Shown here piece by piece: positions 48,010-58,353 of a DNA stretch of 64,000 nt. Below the pieces are notes generated by a model. It had not been told where the DNA came from, ran no database searches, and saw nothing but the letters and a program-made list of their open reading frames with translations. Source of the DNA: Mesorhizobium sp. B2-8-5 (lineage in GTDB: Bacteria; Pseudomonadota; Alphaproteobacteria; Rhizobiales; Rhizobiaceae); contig NZ_CP083951.1 of the NCBI RefSeq assembly GCF_006440675.2, forward strand, positions 4,931,501 to 4,995,500, in the 5' to 3' direction. The translations under genes were made by a program, and so were the position numbers. The stretch's first letter is position 1, and each line of letters starts with the position of its first letter.

Positions 48010-49529
48010 CCCTGCGCCTCGACGGCGATTGCGTGCGCGCTTTCCATGTGGCGCTGGCTGAGCGGCTGTCGCTGCTGCCCGGCGTCGAGCTTGCCGTCGA
48101 CGCCCGGCCGGCGGCGGGCGGCGTGCCGCGCGCCGCCGAGGCGCTGTTCCAACTTGAGACGCTGATCCATCGGCTGCCCGCCAATGGCACGGCAAGGCGT
48201 GTGCCACTTTCGACACTGGCCGGCCATGCGAGAGCGTCCGCGCCGGCCGATATCACCGTCGATCTCATCGGCGATGTCGAGCCGCAGCGTCGACGGATCT
48301 GGCGCTTGACCTATGACGGCGCCTGCGGCGAAGAGGCCCTGCTGGCGCTGATCCTTGCCGGCCGCACCCCGCTCGCCCGTCTGGAACAGAACGGTGCGAC
48401 CGTCGCCGAAGGGCGGCTCGGCACCGAATATCACGGAATCGCGCTGGCTTCCTTCCAGGACAGGCTGGCGCGTAGCGCCAGCCTGATCGTCGCGGCGGTC
48501 AGCGGTGCCGCGCGCTCGTCGCTTCCGGTGCTGCCCGAACCGTCATCCGAGGCGCCGGCTCCGGCCATGCCGTCGGCCACGAAGCTCGGCGTGCGTGCGG
48601 CGAAGGCGACGGCGCGCCGCATCGTGCAGCAGATATACCATCTCTGCTACAACGCCCCGCATTGGCGGGTCGGCTGGCGCGAGACCGGAGGCAAGGACCT
48701 CTACGAGCTGCGCGCCCATCCGCAATCGGGCTGGCGCGATCTGCCGGACGACGGCAGCCGCTTTTACGCGGACCCGTTCCCGGTGCTCTATCGCGGCCAG
48801 GTGACGCTGTTCGTCGAGGATTACATCCACCGCACCGGCAAGGCGATCCTTTCGGCCGTGGCTTTCGGTCCGAACGGACCGGCCGGCACCCCGAAACCGG
48901 TTCTGGAACTGCCCTACCACCTCTCCTACCCCTTCGTCTTCGAGCGCGACGGCCAGATGTGGATGGTTCCGGAAAGTGGCGCCAACCGCAGCGTCGATCT
49001 CTACCGCGCCACCGCCTTCCCGGGCGGCTGGGTGAAGGAAGCGACGCTTCTGTCGGACATCGTCGCCAGCGACGCCACGCTCACCGAGCATGGCGGACGC
49101 TGGTGGATGTTCGCCACCGTGCGCGACGGCGGCGGCTCCTTCTCGGACCAGCTGCATCTGTGGTCGGCGCCGGATTTCCGTGGACCGTGGACGGCGCATC
49201 CGAAGAACCCGTTGCTGATCGACATCGCCTCGGCACGGCCGGCGGGCCGCATGGTCAGCCGCGGCGGCCAGCTCCTGCGCCCGGTGCAGGATTGCCGCAG
49301 GAGCTATGGCGCCGGGCTCGGCATAGCGCGGGTCACCCGACTCGACGATAGCGGCATGGAACAGACCGTCGAAACGATCCTCAACCCAGGCGCCGGCTGG
49401 GCCGGCCGCAAGCTGCATACACTCAACGAGGCAGGCGGACTGGAATTCATAGATGGTTCGGCAATGGCGCCGCGTTGGAGGACGCGGCGGCATGATGTCA
49501 TCCCGGCGGCCCCTGGAGACGGAAAATGA
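48000..49529 (+). CDS. Inositolphosphorylceramide-glycosyltransferase-like EPS protein
   Basis: A 509-residue protein in two parts. The first 210 residues resemble a formyltransferase-like or Rossmann-type domain (LRLDGDCVRAFHVALAERLS). Residues about 250-500 are a five-bladed beta-propeller-like sequence (FYADPFPVLYRGQVTLFVEDYIHRTGKG..., YPFVFERDGQMWMVPESG, TEHGGRWWMFAT, GWAGRKLHTLNEAGG), as in glucosamine inositolphosphorylceramide transferase-related proteins of bacterial polysaccharide clusters. Such proteins probably add a sugar during EPS assembly. ATG at 48000 has GGGGA before it. ATGA overlap couples it to the FAD enzyme. Confidence 0.68.
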   Translation: MRLTLRLDGDCVRAFHVALAERLSLLPGVELAVDARPAAGGVPRAAEALFQLETLIHRLPANGTARRVPLSTLAGHARASAPADITVDLIGDVEPQRRRIWRLTYDGACGEEALLALILAGRTPLARLEQNGATVAEGRLGTEYHGIALASFQDRLARSASLIVAAVSGAARSSLPVLPEPSSEAPAPAMPSATKLGVRAAKATARRIVQQIYHLCYNAPHWRVGWRETGGKDLYELRAHPQSGWRDLPDDGSRFYADPFPVLYRGQVTLFVEDYIHRTGKAILSAVAFGPNGPAGTPKPVLELPYHLSYPFVFERDGQMWMVPESGANRSVDLYRATAFPGGWVKEATLLSDIVASDATLTEHGGRWWMFATVRDGGGSFSDQLHLWSAPDFRGPWTAHPKNPLLIDIASARPAGRMVSRGGQLLRPVQDCRRSYGAGLGIARVTRLDDSGMEQTVETILNPGAGWAGRKLHTLNEAGGLEFIDGSAMAPRWRTRRHDVIPAAPGDGK

Positions 49530-50815
49530 GCATCGCAGAGCACCACGAGACAGCTGGCGCGCCGCCTGGGCGGTCCGAGGTCGAAGTGGCGATCGTCGGC
49601 GCCGGGCTCGCCGGCACCGTTCTGGCGATGACGCTCGCCAAGGCGGGCCGCAAGGTCGCGCTGGTCGATCCGCATCGCATCCACCATGAAGAGTTCCGGG
49701 CCGAGAAAACCCGGGCGGAGCAGATGGGGCTTTTCGAGAAGCTCGGCCTCGGCCCGGTCTTCAGGTCTCTCGTCACGCCGATGACCGACGTCCATGTCTT
49801 CCGCTTCGGCCAGCTGTTCGAGCGCAAGCAAGGCTGGGAGTACGCCTTTTCCTACACGCCGCTGGTCAACGGCCTGCGCGCGGCTCTGCCTCCGCAAGTG
49901 CCGCTGACGATTGGCAAGGTCGCGGAGGTCTCGACGGGACCGGACCGCCAGCGCCTGGTGCTCACCGACGGCTCCGTCATCGAAGCCCGGCTCTTGGTGG
50001 TGGCCACCGGCTACAGCGAGGCGGTGCGACGCGCCATCGGCGTCGAGCGCGTCGAGGAATCGAAGGCGCATTCGCTGACGATGGGCTTCGATTTGGCGAT
50101 CACCCCGCCGGAATTCGGCCTCCAGTCCCTCACCTTCTATGGAAGGCGGATCGCCGACCGCATTGCCTTTCTTACCATCTTCCGGATCGGCGAGCGGATG
50201 CGGGCGAACATGTTCATCTACCGGACCGTCGCCGATCCGTGGGTGCGGACGTTCCGCGAAGACCCGCAAAAGATGCTCATGGAGCTGATGCCGGAGATCG
50301 CCGAGCGGTGCGGCAACTTCGCCGTCGCCAGCGAGGTCGAAGTGAGGCAGGTCAGCCTGACGACGACGCAGGGCCATCGCCGCGACGGCGTCGTCTTCAT
50401 CGGCGATGCGTTCGCCACGACCTGCCCGGCGCAAGGCGACGGCATCCACCGGGTGCTTACCGACGTCGATTGCCTCGGCTCGACGCATATCCCCGCCTGG
50501 CTCGAAACGCCCGGCATGGCGGCCGACAAGATCTGCGCCTTCTACGACGATCCGATCAAGATCGCCGCCGACGAAAGAGCCATGCGCGCCAGCATCTATG
50601 CCAGGCGCATCACGACCGAGACCGGGCTTGAATGGCGCCTGCGCCGCCTGCGCAACAATACCGCGCGGCACCTGATGATCTTCGGCCGACGGTTCCGCGA
50701 GGCGGGAAAACCGAGTGGCGCCGGGCGTGACCCAGGGGAAACTGCGTTCGACCAAACCGGCAAGACGCCGGCCCGGCCCGGGAACATGATCGTGAGCGAT
50801 CTTACCAATCCGTAA
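49526..50815 (+). CDS. FAD-dependent oxidoreductase of the EPS cluster, copy 1
   Basis: A 429-residue flavoprotein. The N-terminal GxGxxG FAD motif is VAIVGAGLAGTVLAMTLAKAG, and the second FAD motif is GDAFATTCPAQGDGIHRVLTD. This is the PHBH/geranylgeranyl-reductase-type layout. It likely oxidises or hydroxylates a lipid or sugar in the assembly line, or reduces a polyprenyl double bond. The ATG overlaps the preceding stop by four bases. A paralog follows 250 bases downstream. The last 30 residues after RRFREAG differ from the paralog. Confidence 0.75.
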   Translation: MSIAEHHETAGAPPGRSEVEVAIVGAGLAGTVLAMTLAKAGRKVALVDPHRIHHEEFRAEKTRAEQMGLFEKLGLGPVFRSLVTPMTDVHVFRFGQLFERKQGWEYAFSYTPLVNGLRAALPPQVPLTIGKVAEVSTGPDRQRLVLTDGSVIEARLLVVATGYSEAVRRAIGVERVEESKAHSLTMGFDLAITPPEFGLQSLTFYGRRIADRIAFLTIFRIGERMRANMFIYRTVADPWVRTFREDPQKMLMELMPEIAERCGNFAVASEVEVRQVSLTTTQGHRRDGVVFIGDAFATTCPAQGDGIHRVLTDVDCLGSTHIPAWLETPGMAADKICAFYDDPIKIAADERAMRASIYARRITTETGLEWRLRRLRNNTARHLMIFGRRFREAGKPSGAGRDPGETAFDQTGKTPARPGNMIVSDLTNP

Positions 50816-51067
50816 GTCGCGATCCTTGGCGAAGCTGAGTTAGATCGTGGCGAGCAGTGTCTCCTGCTCGGCGGGACAGCACTCCCGTCGCACCAATGGC
50901 CCGCTGCCGTCTCTATCGGCTCGGCGGCGGGCTATCGACCGGCGGCACGTGTCGGGCAGTGCCGCGGATTAACCTAATTTTCCATTGCTACCCTGCTCGC
51001 GCCTGGGTTGCTTGAGATTGTTTCAGCTACTCTAGATATTTCGCCGTGGGCTGTGGAGAGCAGAACA

Positions 51068-52276
51068 ATGAGCACCGCACAGGGCCGCGAAACGCCCGCC
51101 GTCCAGGCTGGCGCGGCCGAAGTCGAAGTGGCGATCGTTGGCGCCGGGCTGGCGGGCACGAGCTTGGCCGCGGTGCTGGGCAAAGCCGGCCGCAAGGTGG
51201 CGCTGGTCGACCCGCATCTGGTGCATCACGACGAGTTCCGGGCCGAGAAGATCGGCATGAAGCAGATGCAGGTGTTCGAGAAGCTCGGCCTTGGCCCTGC
51301 CATCAGGCCCCTGGTCACGCCGATGACCGACATCCACGTCTTCCGCCTCGGCCAGTTCTTCCGGCGCGAACGGAAATGGGAATTTGCTTTCTCCTACGGC
51401 GCGCTGGTCAACGGCATGCGGCAGGCCCTGCCTCGGCAGGTGCCGCTGACGGTGGGCAAGGTCGCCGAGGTTTCGACCGGGCCGGACCGGCAGCGCCTGG
51501 TGCTGACCGACGGTTCCGTCATCGATGCCCGACTGCTCGTGGTGGCCACCGGCTACGGCGAGGCGGTGCGACGCGCCATCGGCATCGAACGCGTCGAGGA
51601 ATCGAAGGCGCATTCGCTATCGATCGGATTCGACCTCGCGATCACGCCGCAACAATGCGCCTACCCGGCCCTTGCCTGCTACGCCAGGAACCCGGCGGAT
51701 CGTGTCGCCTATCTCAGCGTCTTCCCGATCGGCGACCGCATGCGGGGCAACATGTTCGCCTATCGCACCGTGGCCGAGGAATGGACGCGGGCGTTCCGCG
51801 AAAATCCGCAGAAAATGCTTTGCGAGCTGATGCCGGAGATCGCCAGGCAATGCGGCAACTTCGCCGTCGCCGGGGCCGTCGAAGTGAGGCAGGTCAGCCT
51901 GACGACGACCAGGCAGCATCGTCGCGCCGGCGTCGTCACCATCGGCGACGCGTTCTGGACGACGTGCCCGACGCCCGGCATCGGCATCAACCGGGTGGTG
52001 ACCGACGTCGACCGGCTTGCGTCGACCTATATCCCGCAATGGCTCTCGACGCCCGGCATGGACGCCGAAAAGATTTGCGCCTTCTACGACGATCCGGTGA
52101 AGGTCGCCACCGACAAAGCCGGCATGCGCTCCAGCATCTACGCCAAGCGGATCACCATCGAGACGGGGCTCGAATGGCGGCTGCGCCGCCTGCGCAACAA
52201 CACGGCGCGCCAGCTGGTGATCCTCGGGCGCAAGATGCGCGATCGCGAAGAATTGCCGGCGCCCAGCGCTGCCTGA
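51068..52276 (+). CDS. FAD-dependent oxidoreductase of the EPS cluster, copy 2
   Basis: A 402-residue paralog of the gene at 49526, colinear through almost the whole length, with GAGLAGTSLAAVLGKAGRKV, VAEVSTGPDRQRLVLTDGSV and GDAFWTTCPTPGIGINRVVTD. Most differences are in the middle substrate region (residues about 210-240) and around the second FAD motif (TTCPTPGIGI against TTCPAQGDGI). A GGAGAG ribosome site supports ATG 51068. The 252-base gap before it shows no gene, so a separate promoter is possible. Duplicated with diverged function, by inference. Confidence 0.76.
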   Translation: MSTAQGRETPAVQAGAAEVEVAIVGAGLAGTSLAAVLGKAGRKVALVDPHLVHHDEFRAEKIGMKQMQVFEKLGLGPAIRPLVTPMTDIHVFRLGQFFRRERKWEFAFSYGALVNGMRQALPRQVPLTVGKVAEVSTGPDRQRLVLTDGSVIDARLLVVATGYGEAVRRAIGIERVEESKAHSLSIGFDLAITPQQCAYPALACYARNPADRVAYLSVFPIGDRMRGNMFAYRTVAEEWTRAFRENPQKMLCELMPEIARQCGNFAVAGAVEVRQVSLTTTRQHRRAGVVTIGDAFWTTCPTPGIGINRVVTDVDRLASTYIPQWLSTPGMDAEKICAFYDDPVKVATDKAGMRSSIYAKRITIETGLEWRLRRLRNNTARQLVILGRKMRDREELPAPSAA

Positions 52277-52382
52277 GCCGAAAGGCATCCCTCTTGCGTC
52301 TGCTGCATCCGGAGCCGCTCGCGCGGGGTTGGCCGCGCCCCGCGCTTCGCCCTATCTTCAGGTTGTAACAAGGACCACGAAG

Positions 52383-52880
52383 ATGACCCGCATCCGGGCG
52401 ATGACGAGGAACGACTTGGCCGATGTATCGCGGCTGCTCGGCCAATCCTGGCGGCGGACCTATGCGCCGATCATGGGCGACGAAACCGTGGCACGGCTTT
52501 CCGACGAAAGGCATGCGCCGGACCAGCTCGCGGCCGAGCTCGACGACGAGGACAAGATGTCCTTCGTCGCCGAAGGCGCCGACGGCTCGATCGCCGGCTA
52601 CGCCATGGCGGCGATGAACGCAAAGGGCGATGTCATGCTGGAGCGGCTCCATATCGAGCCGCAGGCGTTCGGCAGCGGTCTCGCGGTCGACCTTTTGCAC
52701 GCGGTGCTTGCCGCGCATGCCGGCATCCCCAGCATCGCGCTGGAAGTGATCGAAGGCAACGACCGCGCGATCGCCTTCTACCGCAAGCATGGCTTCGAAG
52801 TGGTCGAACGCCGGGACGCGGCACACGGCGTCGGCGGGCATGCATCGCTGATCATGCGCCGCATGCTGCCGAGGGCTTAG
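52383..52880 (+). CDS. GNAT family N-acetyltransferase
   Basis: A 165-residue enzyme. The acetyl-CoA-binding motif A appears around LERLHIEPQAFGSGLAVDLLHAV, followed by ALEVIEGNDRAIAFYRKHGFEVVER, the motif B tail. It transfers an acetyl group to a small amine or peptide; substrate unknown. AAGGA lies 8 bases before the ATG. Length and motifs are usual. It is unlikely to belong to the EPS locus since it follows a gap and ends next to a divergent ABC unit. Confidence 0.85.
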   Translation: MTRIRAMTRNDLADVSRLLGQSWRRTYAPIMGDETVARLSDERHAPDQLAAELDDEDKMSFVAEGADGSIAGYAMAAMNAKGDVMLERLHIEPQAFGSGLAVDLLHAVLAAHAGIPSIALEVIEGNDRAIAFYRKHGFEVVERRDAAHGVGGHASLIMRRMLPRA

Positions 52881-52887
52881 GTCGACA

Positions 52888-53637
52888 TCAGGCAGCGGCC
52901 CGCATGCGCAACGCCTGCATGACGCTTTCCTCAAACGCCCCAGGCGCCCTGCCCGCTTCGGCCAGCTGAGCCGCATCCCAGCTTCGGCTCAGGCTGCCGT
53001 CGGCCATCAGCACCGCGCGATTGCAGAGCGCCGGCACGGCCTCCACCACATGGGTCGAGACGATGGCGGCACGCCGCCCGCTCGCGCAGAGCGCGGTGAT
53101 CACGCGTTTCACCTCCCAGGCAGCGACCGGGTCGAGGCCGTTCAGCGTCTCGTCGAAGATCAGAAGCGGCGGCCGGCCGAGAAGCGCCGCGACGATGGCG
53201 ATCTTGGCTCGCGTGCCGAGCGAATATTCGGCGATCGGGCGGTCGATCCAGCGTCCAAGGTCTAGTCGCTCCAGGAGGTCGCCGCCCGGCAGGTCGCCGT
53301 TTGGCAGGTCGTTTGGCGCGCAACCACGGATCGAGGCGACGAGCTCGATATACTGGCGTCCCGAAAGCGCCGGCAGCTCGTGGGGCTCGATGGCAAGGCC
53401 GAAGCCGGCTTTGGCGCGTTCCGGCGCGGCGGCGAGGTCGATGCCGTCGATCGCCACGCTGCCGCCGATCAACGGGATCTGGCCGGTGATCGCCCTGATG
53501 AGCGTCGACTTGCCCGAGCCATTGGCACCGAGCAGGCCGACTATATCGCCCCGACGGAGCGAAAGATCGATGCCGCGAACGACAATGCGCCCGCGATAGC
53601 CGGCGCTGAGCTCTTTAATGGTGAGGACTTCAGCCAT
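52888..53637 (-). CDS. ABC transporter ATP-binding protein
   Basis: A 249-residue exporter-type ATPase. Walker A GANGSGKST is near residue 38, the signature region YSLGTRAKIAIVAALLG has SLGTRAK in place of the LSGGQ core, and Walker B LLIFDETLNGLDP follows. The switch His is in IVSTHVVEAVP. With the permease it should move an unknown substrate outwards. It overlaps the permease stop by eight bases. The altered signature is notable but seen in some ABC-2-type ATPases. Confidence 0.85.
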   Translation of the reverse strand: MAEVLTIKELSAGYRGRIVVRGIDLSLRRGDIVGLLGANGSGKSTLIRAITGQIPLIGGSVAIDGIDLAAAPERAKAGFGLAIEPHELPALSGRQYIELVASIRGCAPNDLPNGDLPGGDLLERLDLGRWIDRPIAEYSLGTRAKIAIVAALLGRPPLLIFDETLNGLDPVAAWEVKRVITALCASGRRAAIVSTHVVEAVPALCNRAVLMADGSLSRSWDAAQLAEAGRAPGAFEESVMQALRMRAAA

Positions 53638-54781
53638 TGCGATATCTCTGTCGGGTTCGGTGCCACAAGAAAAACACCAGCGCCGCCAAGCCGATCAGCA
53701 CGGTACGGCCATATTCGAGCGTCTCGTAGCCGGCATAGGCGAGCGCGCCGGCGAAACTCAGCATTGCGACGAAGGGCGCATTGAGGAAATAGGCGCCGAA
53801 CACCGCATAGGCGCCGTTCAGCACCAGCAGCCAAAGGCCGCTCGCGACCGGCACCGACCAGGCCGACGGTTCGGCCGCGAGCGCCGCGCCGGCCGGCAGC
53901 AGAAAGAAGGCGAGCGACAATTGCAGCGGCAGTCGTACCAGCCGCAGCCATACGCGGGTAAAACCGATGGGCGCCGTGCGCAGCACCGGCGAGCCGAGCG
54001 GCTGGCAGCGCAGGCTGAGCATGAAAACAAAAATGCCGCCCGCCAGGCCTGCGACAGCCGCCGGCCCAGCCGTTCGGCCGGCCAGGCTGGCCCATACGCC
54101 AAGGATGGCCGCAAGCCCGAGCAGCAGGCTGGCGGTCGCCAGCTTCCAAGACGGCCGTATATTGCCGGCCGGCAGTTTCCAGGCCCAGCTGGAAAGCCAG
54201 CTTGGACGCGCCTGGTCGAGGCGGCGCAGCCAGGGCCTTTCGACCGGCGCCGCCTCGCTCGCCGCATCGACGACAAGGCGCGGCCGCCGCCGCAGGCGCC
54301 AAAAGGCTGCCATGCCGAAGCTCAAGGCAAACAGGATGGCCGCGCCCAAGCCCCAGGCCGGCGCCAACGGCTTTCCGATGACAGCGCAGGCGAAGCCGAC
54401 CGCCGTGGCGATCATCAGCGTGAGTGGAAGGCCGAGCGCGAAGGCTCCTACCGCCGCCATGCGACAGCGCTCCGCCGAAGCGAGCGGCAGCGCCTTGAGA
54501 AAGGGGGCAAAGGCGCGAGAAAGGCAAAGGCGCGACATTGCATTGCCCGCCAGGCATCCCAGCGCGGCGAAAGCGACTGGCAGTCCAAGCATCCACAAAA
54601 GCTGGTCGTGCCGCAGCTTCGGACCCGCGGCATGCAGGGCGACGACGATATCCGCAACCGCATAGGCCAGAAGTCCACCGCCGCCGAGCGCAATCCAGGC
54701 GAGATCGCGGCGCGGCGTTGCGCGCAGGCCGGCGACCAGCTCGCGCCAGAGCAATATCAGGACAAGTCTGTCGTGCCGCAT
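53630..54781 (-). CDS. ABC-2-type membrane permease (hypothetical)
   Basis: A 383-residue protein with about 9-10 hydrophobic helices (LAWIALGGGGLLAYAVADIVV, LLWMLGLPVAFAALGCL, AVGAFALGLPLTLMIATAVGF, LRLVRLPLQLSLAFFLL, TVLIGLAALVFFLW). It pairs with the ATPase gene at 52888, which starts within its 3' end. No conserved ABC-2 motif is obvious, so the class is inferred from topology and pairing. The ATG at 54781 is used. Promoter region shared with the divergent aldo/keto reductase at 54914. Confidence 0.7.
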   Translation of the reverse strand: MRHDRLVLILLWRELVAGLRATPRRDLAWIALGGGGLLAYAVADIVVALHAAGPKLRHDQLLWMLGLPVAFAALGCLAGNAMSRLCLSRAFAPFLKALPLASAERCRMAAVGAFALGLPLTLMIATAVGFACAVIGKPLAPAWGLGAAILFALSFGMAAFWRLRRRPRLVVDAASEAAPVERPWLRRLDQARPSWLSSWAWKLPAGNIRPSWKLATASLLLGLAAILGVWASLAGRTAGPAAVAGLAGGIFVFMLSLRCQPLGSPVLRTAPIGFTRVWLRLVRLPLQLSLAFFLLPAGAALAAEPSAWSVPVASGLWLLVLNGAYAVFGAYFLNAPFVAMLSFAGALAYAGYETLEYGRTVLIGLAALVFFLWHRTRQRYRNG

Positions 54782-54883
54782 TGGCTGTCACCACAGTGGA
54801 GTCATCGCCGGGCAAGGATGGCGACGATTGCGCCGTCAATAGGGCCAGCGCTGGACGCATTCACGCCCAGCCCTATAATTTAG

Positions 54884-55915
<1,032 letters not shown>

Positions 55916-55992
55916 GCGTTATCCCAGCGGCTAAAAGCGTGTCGCGCTGAAGCGGATTCAGGCGACGCGCTTTAAAGCCTTTGTTTTCATGT

Positions 55993-56033
55993 ATGTCGTT
56001 ATCGCAAAACCGCTGCACACTTTTGCGCGACAT
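55993..56033. repeat. Inverted repeat ATGTCG-CGCAAAA/TTTTGCG-CGACAT
   Basis: Arms of 13 base pairs (ATGTCG with CGCAAAA against TTTTGCG with CGACAT), separated by CCGCTGCACAC. Lies between the aldo/keto reductase and a small secreted protein. I recall this element in many Mesorhizobium intergenic regions. It may be a terminator-like structure for the minus-strand gene. Confidence 0.75.
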
Positions 56034-56036
56034 GCA

Positions 56037-56264
56037 TTAGTTCTTCTTGCAGTCCGACATCGCCTCCATCGCCTTCCTCGCCTCACCCTCGCTGGCGTAT
56101 TTCTTCTTGCCGAGGTCGATGACAAGCGTTCCGTCGGGCTTCTTCGGCACGATCTCGCACTGCTTCGAGACCGCGTCTCGGGCCACCCAATATTGCTCGG
56201 CCGCCTTGGCAGGCAGGCTGATCATGCCAGTGGCGAGGATTGCGACGGCGATGGTGCGAACCAT
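56037..56264 (-). CDS. Small exported hypothetical protein
   Basis: A 75-residue protein. Residues 1-22 are a signal peptide (MVRTIAVAILATGMISLPAKA, cut before AEQYW). The mature part has two cysteines, SKQCEIVPKK and MSDCKKN, and a KKKYASEGEARKAMEAM helix. It resembles short periplasmic proteins of unknown role common in Rhizobiales. Single gene next to a palindrome at its 3' end. The ATG is fixed by the signal peptide. Confidence 0.7.
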   Translation of the reverse strand: MVRTIAVAILATGMISLPAKAAEQYWVARDAVSKQCEIVPKKPDGTLVIDLGKKKYASEGEARKAMEAMSDCKKN

Positions 56265-56368
56265 TGCGGATCTCCATGGCTGGGACGCGAAGCAGGCGGT
56301 GCCGATGAGGCGACGCCCGACACGCTGCCTTTGGAGAACGCCCTGTCCCGCCGCTGTGTTCCGGTGGC

Positions 56369-56998
56369 TCAGGCGTGCGAATGCGGATCGATGCTGTAGG
56401 GATGCACCGGATAGTCCGGGCCGATCGCCTCGCTGACGCGCCCCATCCAGGCACCGACCGCCGGATAATCGGCAAGCTCAAAACCGCAATCTTCTGCGCG
56501 GTGGGCGTAGGCGTAGACAGCAATGTCGGCAATGGTGAGCGCGTCGCCGACCAGGAAAGGGGTGTCGACCAAGCTGCGCTCCAGCGCGCCAAGTGCCCGC
56601 GCGCCCGCTTCGCGCTTGCCGGCAACTAGCGCCTGGTTGCGCTCCAGGCGGCCGGTCAGCGTCCAGAAACGCAGCGAGCCGATGACCGGCTCGACATAAT
56701 ACTGCTCGAAGAACAGCCACTGCATCACCTTGGCGCGGGCAAGCCGGTCTACCGGAAGATAGGACGTGCCTTCCGCAACGAGGACGAGGATCGCGTTGGA
56801 CTCGGCGATCGCCTGGCCATTCTCCACGGCGAGCACCGGAACGGCGCCCGCCGGGTTGAGCTTCAGGAAGGCCTCCGTGTGGCTCTCGCCCTCGAAGATC
56901 GAGACGATACGGGTTTCGTAGGCGATACCGAGCAGGCCGAGCAGGACGCGAACCTTCCAGGCATTTTGCGAGGGGAGATAGTCGTAGAGCGTGAGCAT
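56369..56998 (-). CDS. Glutathione S-transferase family protein
   Basis: A 209-residue GST-like protein. The thioredoxin domain begins MLTLYDYLPSQNAWKVRVLLG (residues 1-77) with the Ser near residue 10 and the cis-Pro in GAVPVLAVENGQAIAESNAIL. The C-terminal domain has DTPFLVGDALTIADIAVYAYAHRA. It probably conjugates or isomerises electrophiles with glutathione. Different subgroup from the YghU-type gene at 7913. Single gene. Confidence 0.87.
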   Translation of the reverse strand: MLTLYDYLPSQNAWKVRVLLGLLGIAYETRIVSIFEGESHTEAFLKLNPAGAVPVLAVENGQAIAESNAILVLVAEGTSYLPVDRLARAKVMQWLFFEQYYVEPVIGSLRFWTLTGRLERNQALVAGKREAGARALGALERSLVDTPFLVGDALTIADIAVYAYAHRAEDCGFELADYPAVGAWMGRVSEAIGPDYPVHPYSIDPHSHA

Positions 56999-57115
56999 TG
57001 AGCGGTCCTCGGTGTGATGGGATGGCTTCGCATGGAGGGCGATGTGAGAGCCACCCGATTCAGGCGCCTCATCTCAACCTCGAGCAGGCAGACCAGCAGC
57101 TTCGACGCTTCGCCC

Positions 57116-58213
57116 TCACTGCCCTGCGATATCCTTCGCCACCGCCTTCGCCTCGATGCCGATCTCGCGCAGCAGGCCGGTGACCGGGTTATAGAAACCG
57201 ACGAGATAGACGCCGAGCTCCGTCGCGCGAGCATTCACGCCGCTCTTGTCCGGCCTGAGCTCCGCCGGGAGGAAGCCGTCATAGGCCGGGCGGTAGCCCG
57301 TGGCGAAAATCGCCGCGTCGAATTTCTTCTCAACGCGATCGACGAACTTCACGCCGTCGGCGGTGAAGCTTGCGATATCCGGCGCGATGCCGATCCGGCC
57401 GGCCTTGATCGCCGCCACCGTGCCGACATCGATCACCGGAATGCGGCCGGCTTCGATCCCTTGCAGGATGCCCTGTTTCGGCCGCACGATGCCGTATCTC
57501 TCCAGCTTGCCCAGCGCCAGATCGAGGATTTTCGGAAACATCCAGTCGTTCAGCGCCTGCGGCATCGGCCGGCTGGCGATGCCCACCATCTGGATCGGCA
57601 CGCCGAACAGCTGGCGCGGCACAATGTGGACGCCCTTGCGCACCGAGATGGTGGGCCTGGCGCCGCTTTCGGCGAGGTCGAGCGCGATTTCCGCGCCCGT
57701 ATTGCCCATGCCGACGACCAGCACGTCCTTGCCGACGTAAGGCGCGGCCTCAGTATAGGCGGCGCTGTGCAGCACCTTGCCCTTGAAGGCCTCGATGCCG
57801 GGGAAGCGTGGCGTGATGGGCTCGGCATTGTTGCCGGTGGCCACCACCACTTTGCGTGCATCGAACAGCCCGGCATTGGTCTGGACCAGCAGGCGCTCGC
57901 CTTCGCGGTGGACCGATTTGACGGTGACGCCGAAGCGCGGCTTGAGCCCGAAACGCCCGGCATAAGCGTCGAGATAATCGACCACTTTTTCGCGCGGCAC
58001 GTAGCGCGGATGGCTTTTCGGGAACGGCACGAAGGGCAGCGAGGAGAAGGATTTCACCGTGTGCAGATGCAGCCGCCGGTAATGCCGCCGCCAGGCCGGT
58101 GCAACCTCACTGGCCTTTTCCAGAATGACGAAATCCTGCCCCGCCTGTTTGAGGCAGGCCGCGACGGCGAGCCCGGCAGGGCCGGCGCCGACGATGACGA
58201 CATTGGTGTCCAA
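57116..58213 (-). CDS. Flavin-containing monooxygenase (YUCCA-like/FMO)
   Basis: A 365-residue enzyme with both nucleotide sites: GAGPAGLAVAACL (FAD, near residue 9) and VVGMGNTGAEIAL (NADPH, about 172). Between them KSFSSLPFVPFPKSHPRYVPREKVVDYLDAYA matches the FMO-identifying region and IFATGYRPAYDGFLP is the late motif. Such enzymes oxygenate N- or S-compounds or ketones (FMO or Baeyer-Villiger type). TTG at 58213 has AGGAG six bases before it; an ATG is not available near. Single gene. Confidence 0.85.
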   Translation of the reverse strand: MDTNVVIVGAGPAGLAVAACLKQAGQDFVILEKASEVAPAWRRHYRRLHLHTVKSFSSLPFVPFPKSHPRYVPREKVVDYLDAYAGRFGLKPRFGVTVKSVHREGERLLVQTNAGLFDARKVVVATGNNAEPITPRFPGIEAFKGKVLHSAAYTEAAPYVGKDVLVVGMGNTGAEIALDLAESGARPTISVRKGVHIVPRQLFGVPIQMVGIASRPMPQALNDWMFPKILDLALGKLERYGIVRPKQGILQGIEAGRIPVIDVGTVAAIKAGRIGIAPDIASFTADGVKFVDRVEKKFDAAIFATGYRPAYDGFLPAELRPDKSGVNARATELGVYLVGFYNPVTGLLREIGIEAKAVAKDIAGQ

Positions 58214-58297
58214 GAACCTCTCCTCCCGCCCAGGCGACGCAGGCTATGACGAGAGGAGCAGAGGGACAAGTAGGTGAGAATACCTAGAGGGGCGGCA

Positions 58298-58340
58298 CGC
58301 CGCCTATCTCCCCATCGAGGGTACGCAAGTGGGGGAGATA
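58298..58340. repeat. Family-1 palindromic repeat
   Basis: CCGCCTATCTCCCCATCGAG then GGTACGCAAGTGGGGGAGATAAAGCG, a hairpin of the dispersed class between two minus-strand genes. Confidence 0.65.
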
Positions 58341-58353
58341 AAGCGTCGCTGCC

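Noticed and set aside
48185..48206. TGGCAC-N5-TTGC sigma-54-like sequence on the minus strand
   Set aside because: Lies inside the transferase coding region, 400 bases from the nearest minus-strand start, and is part of a coding palindrome; the one match could be chance.
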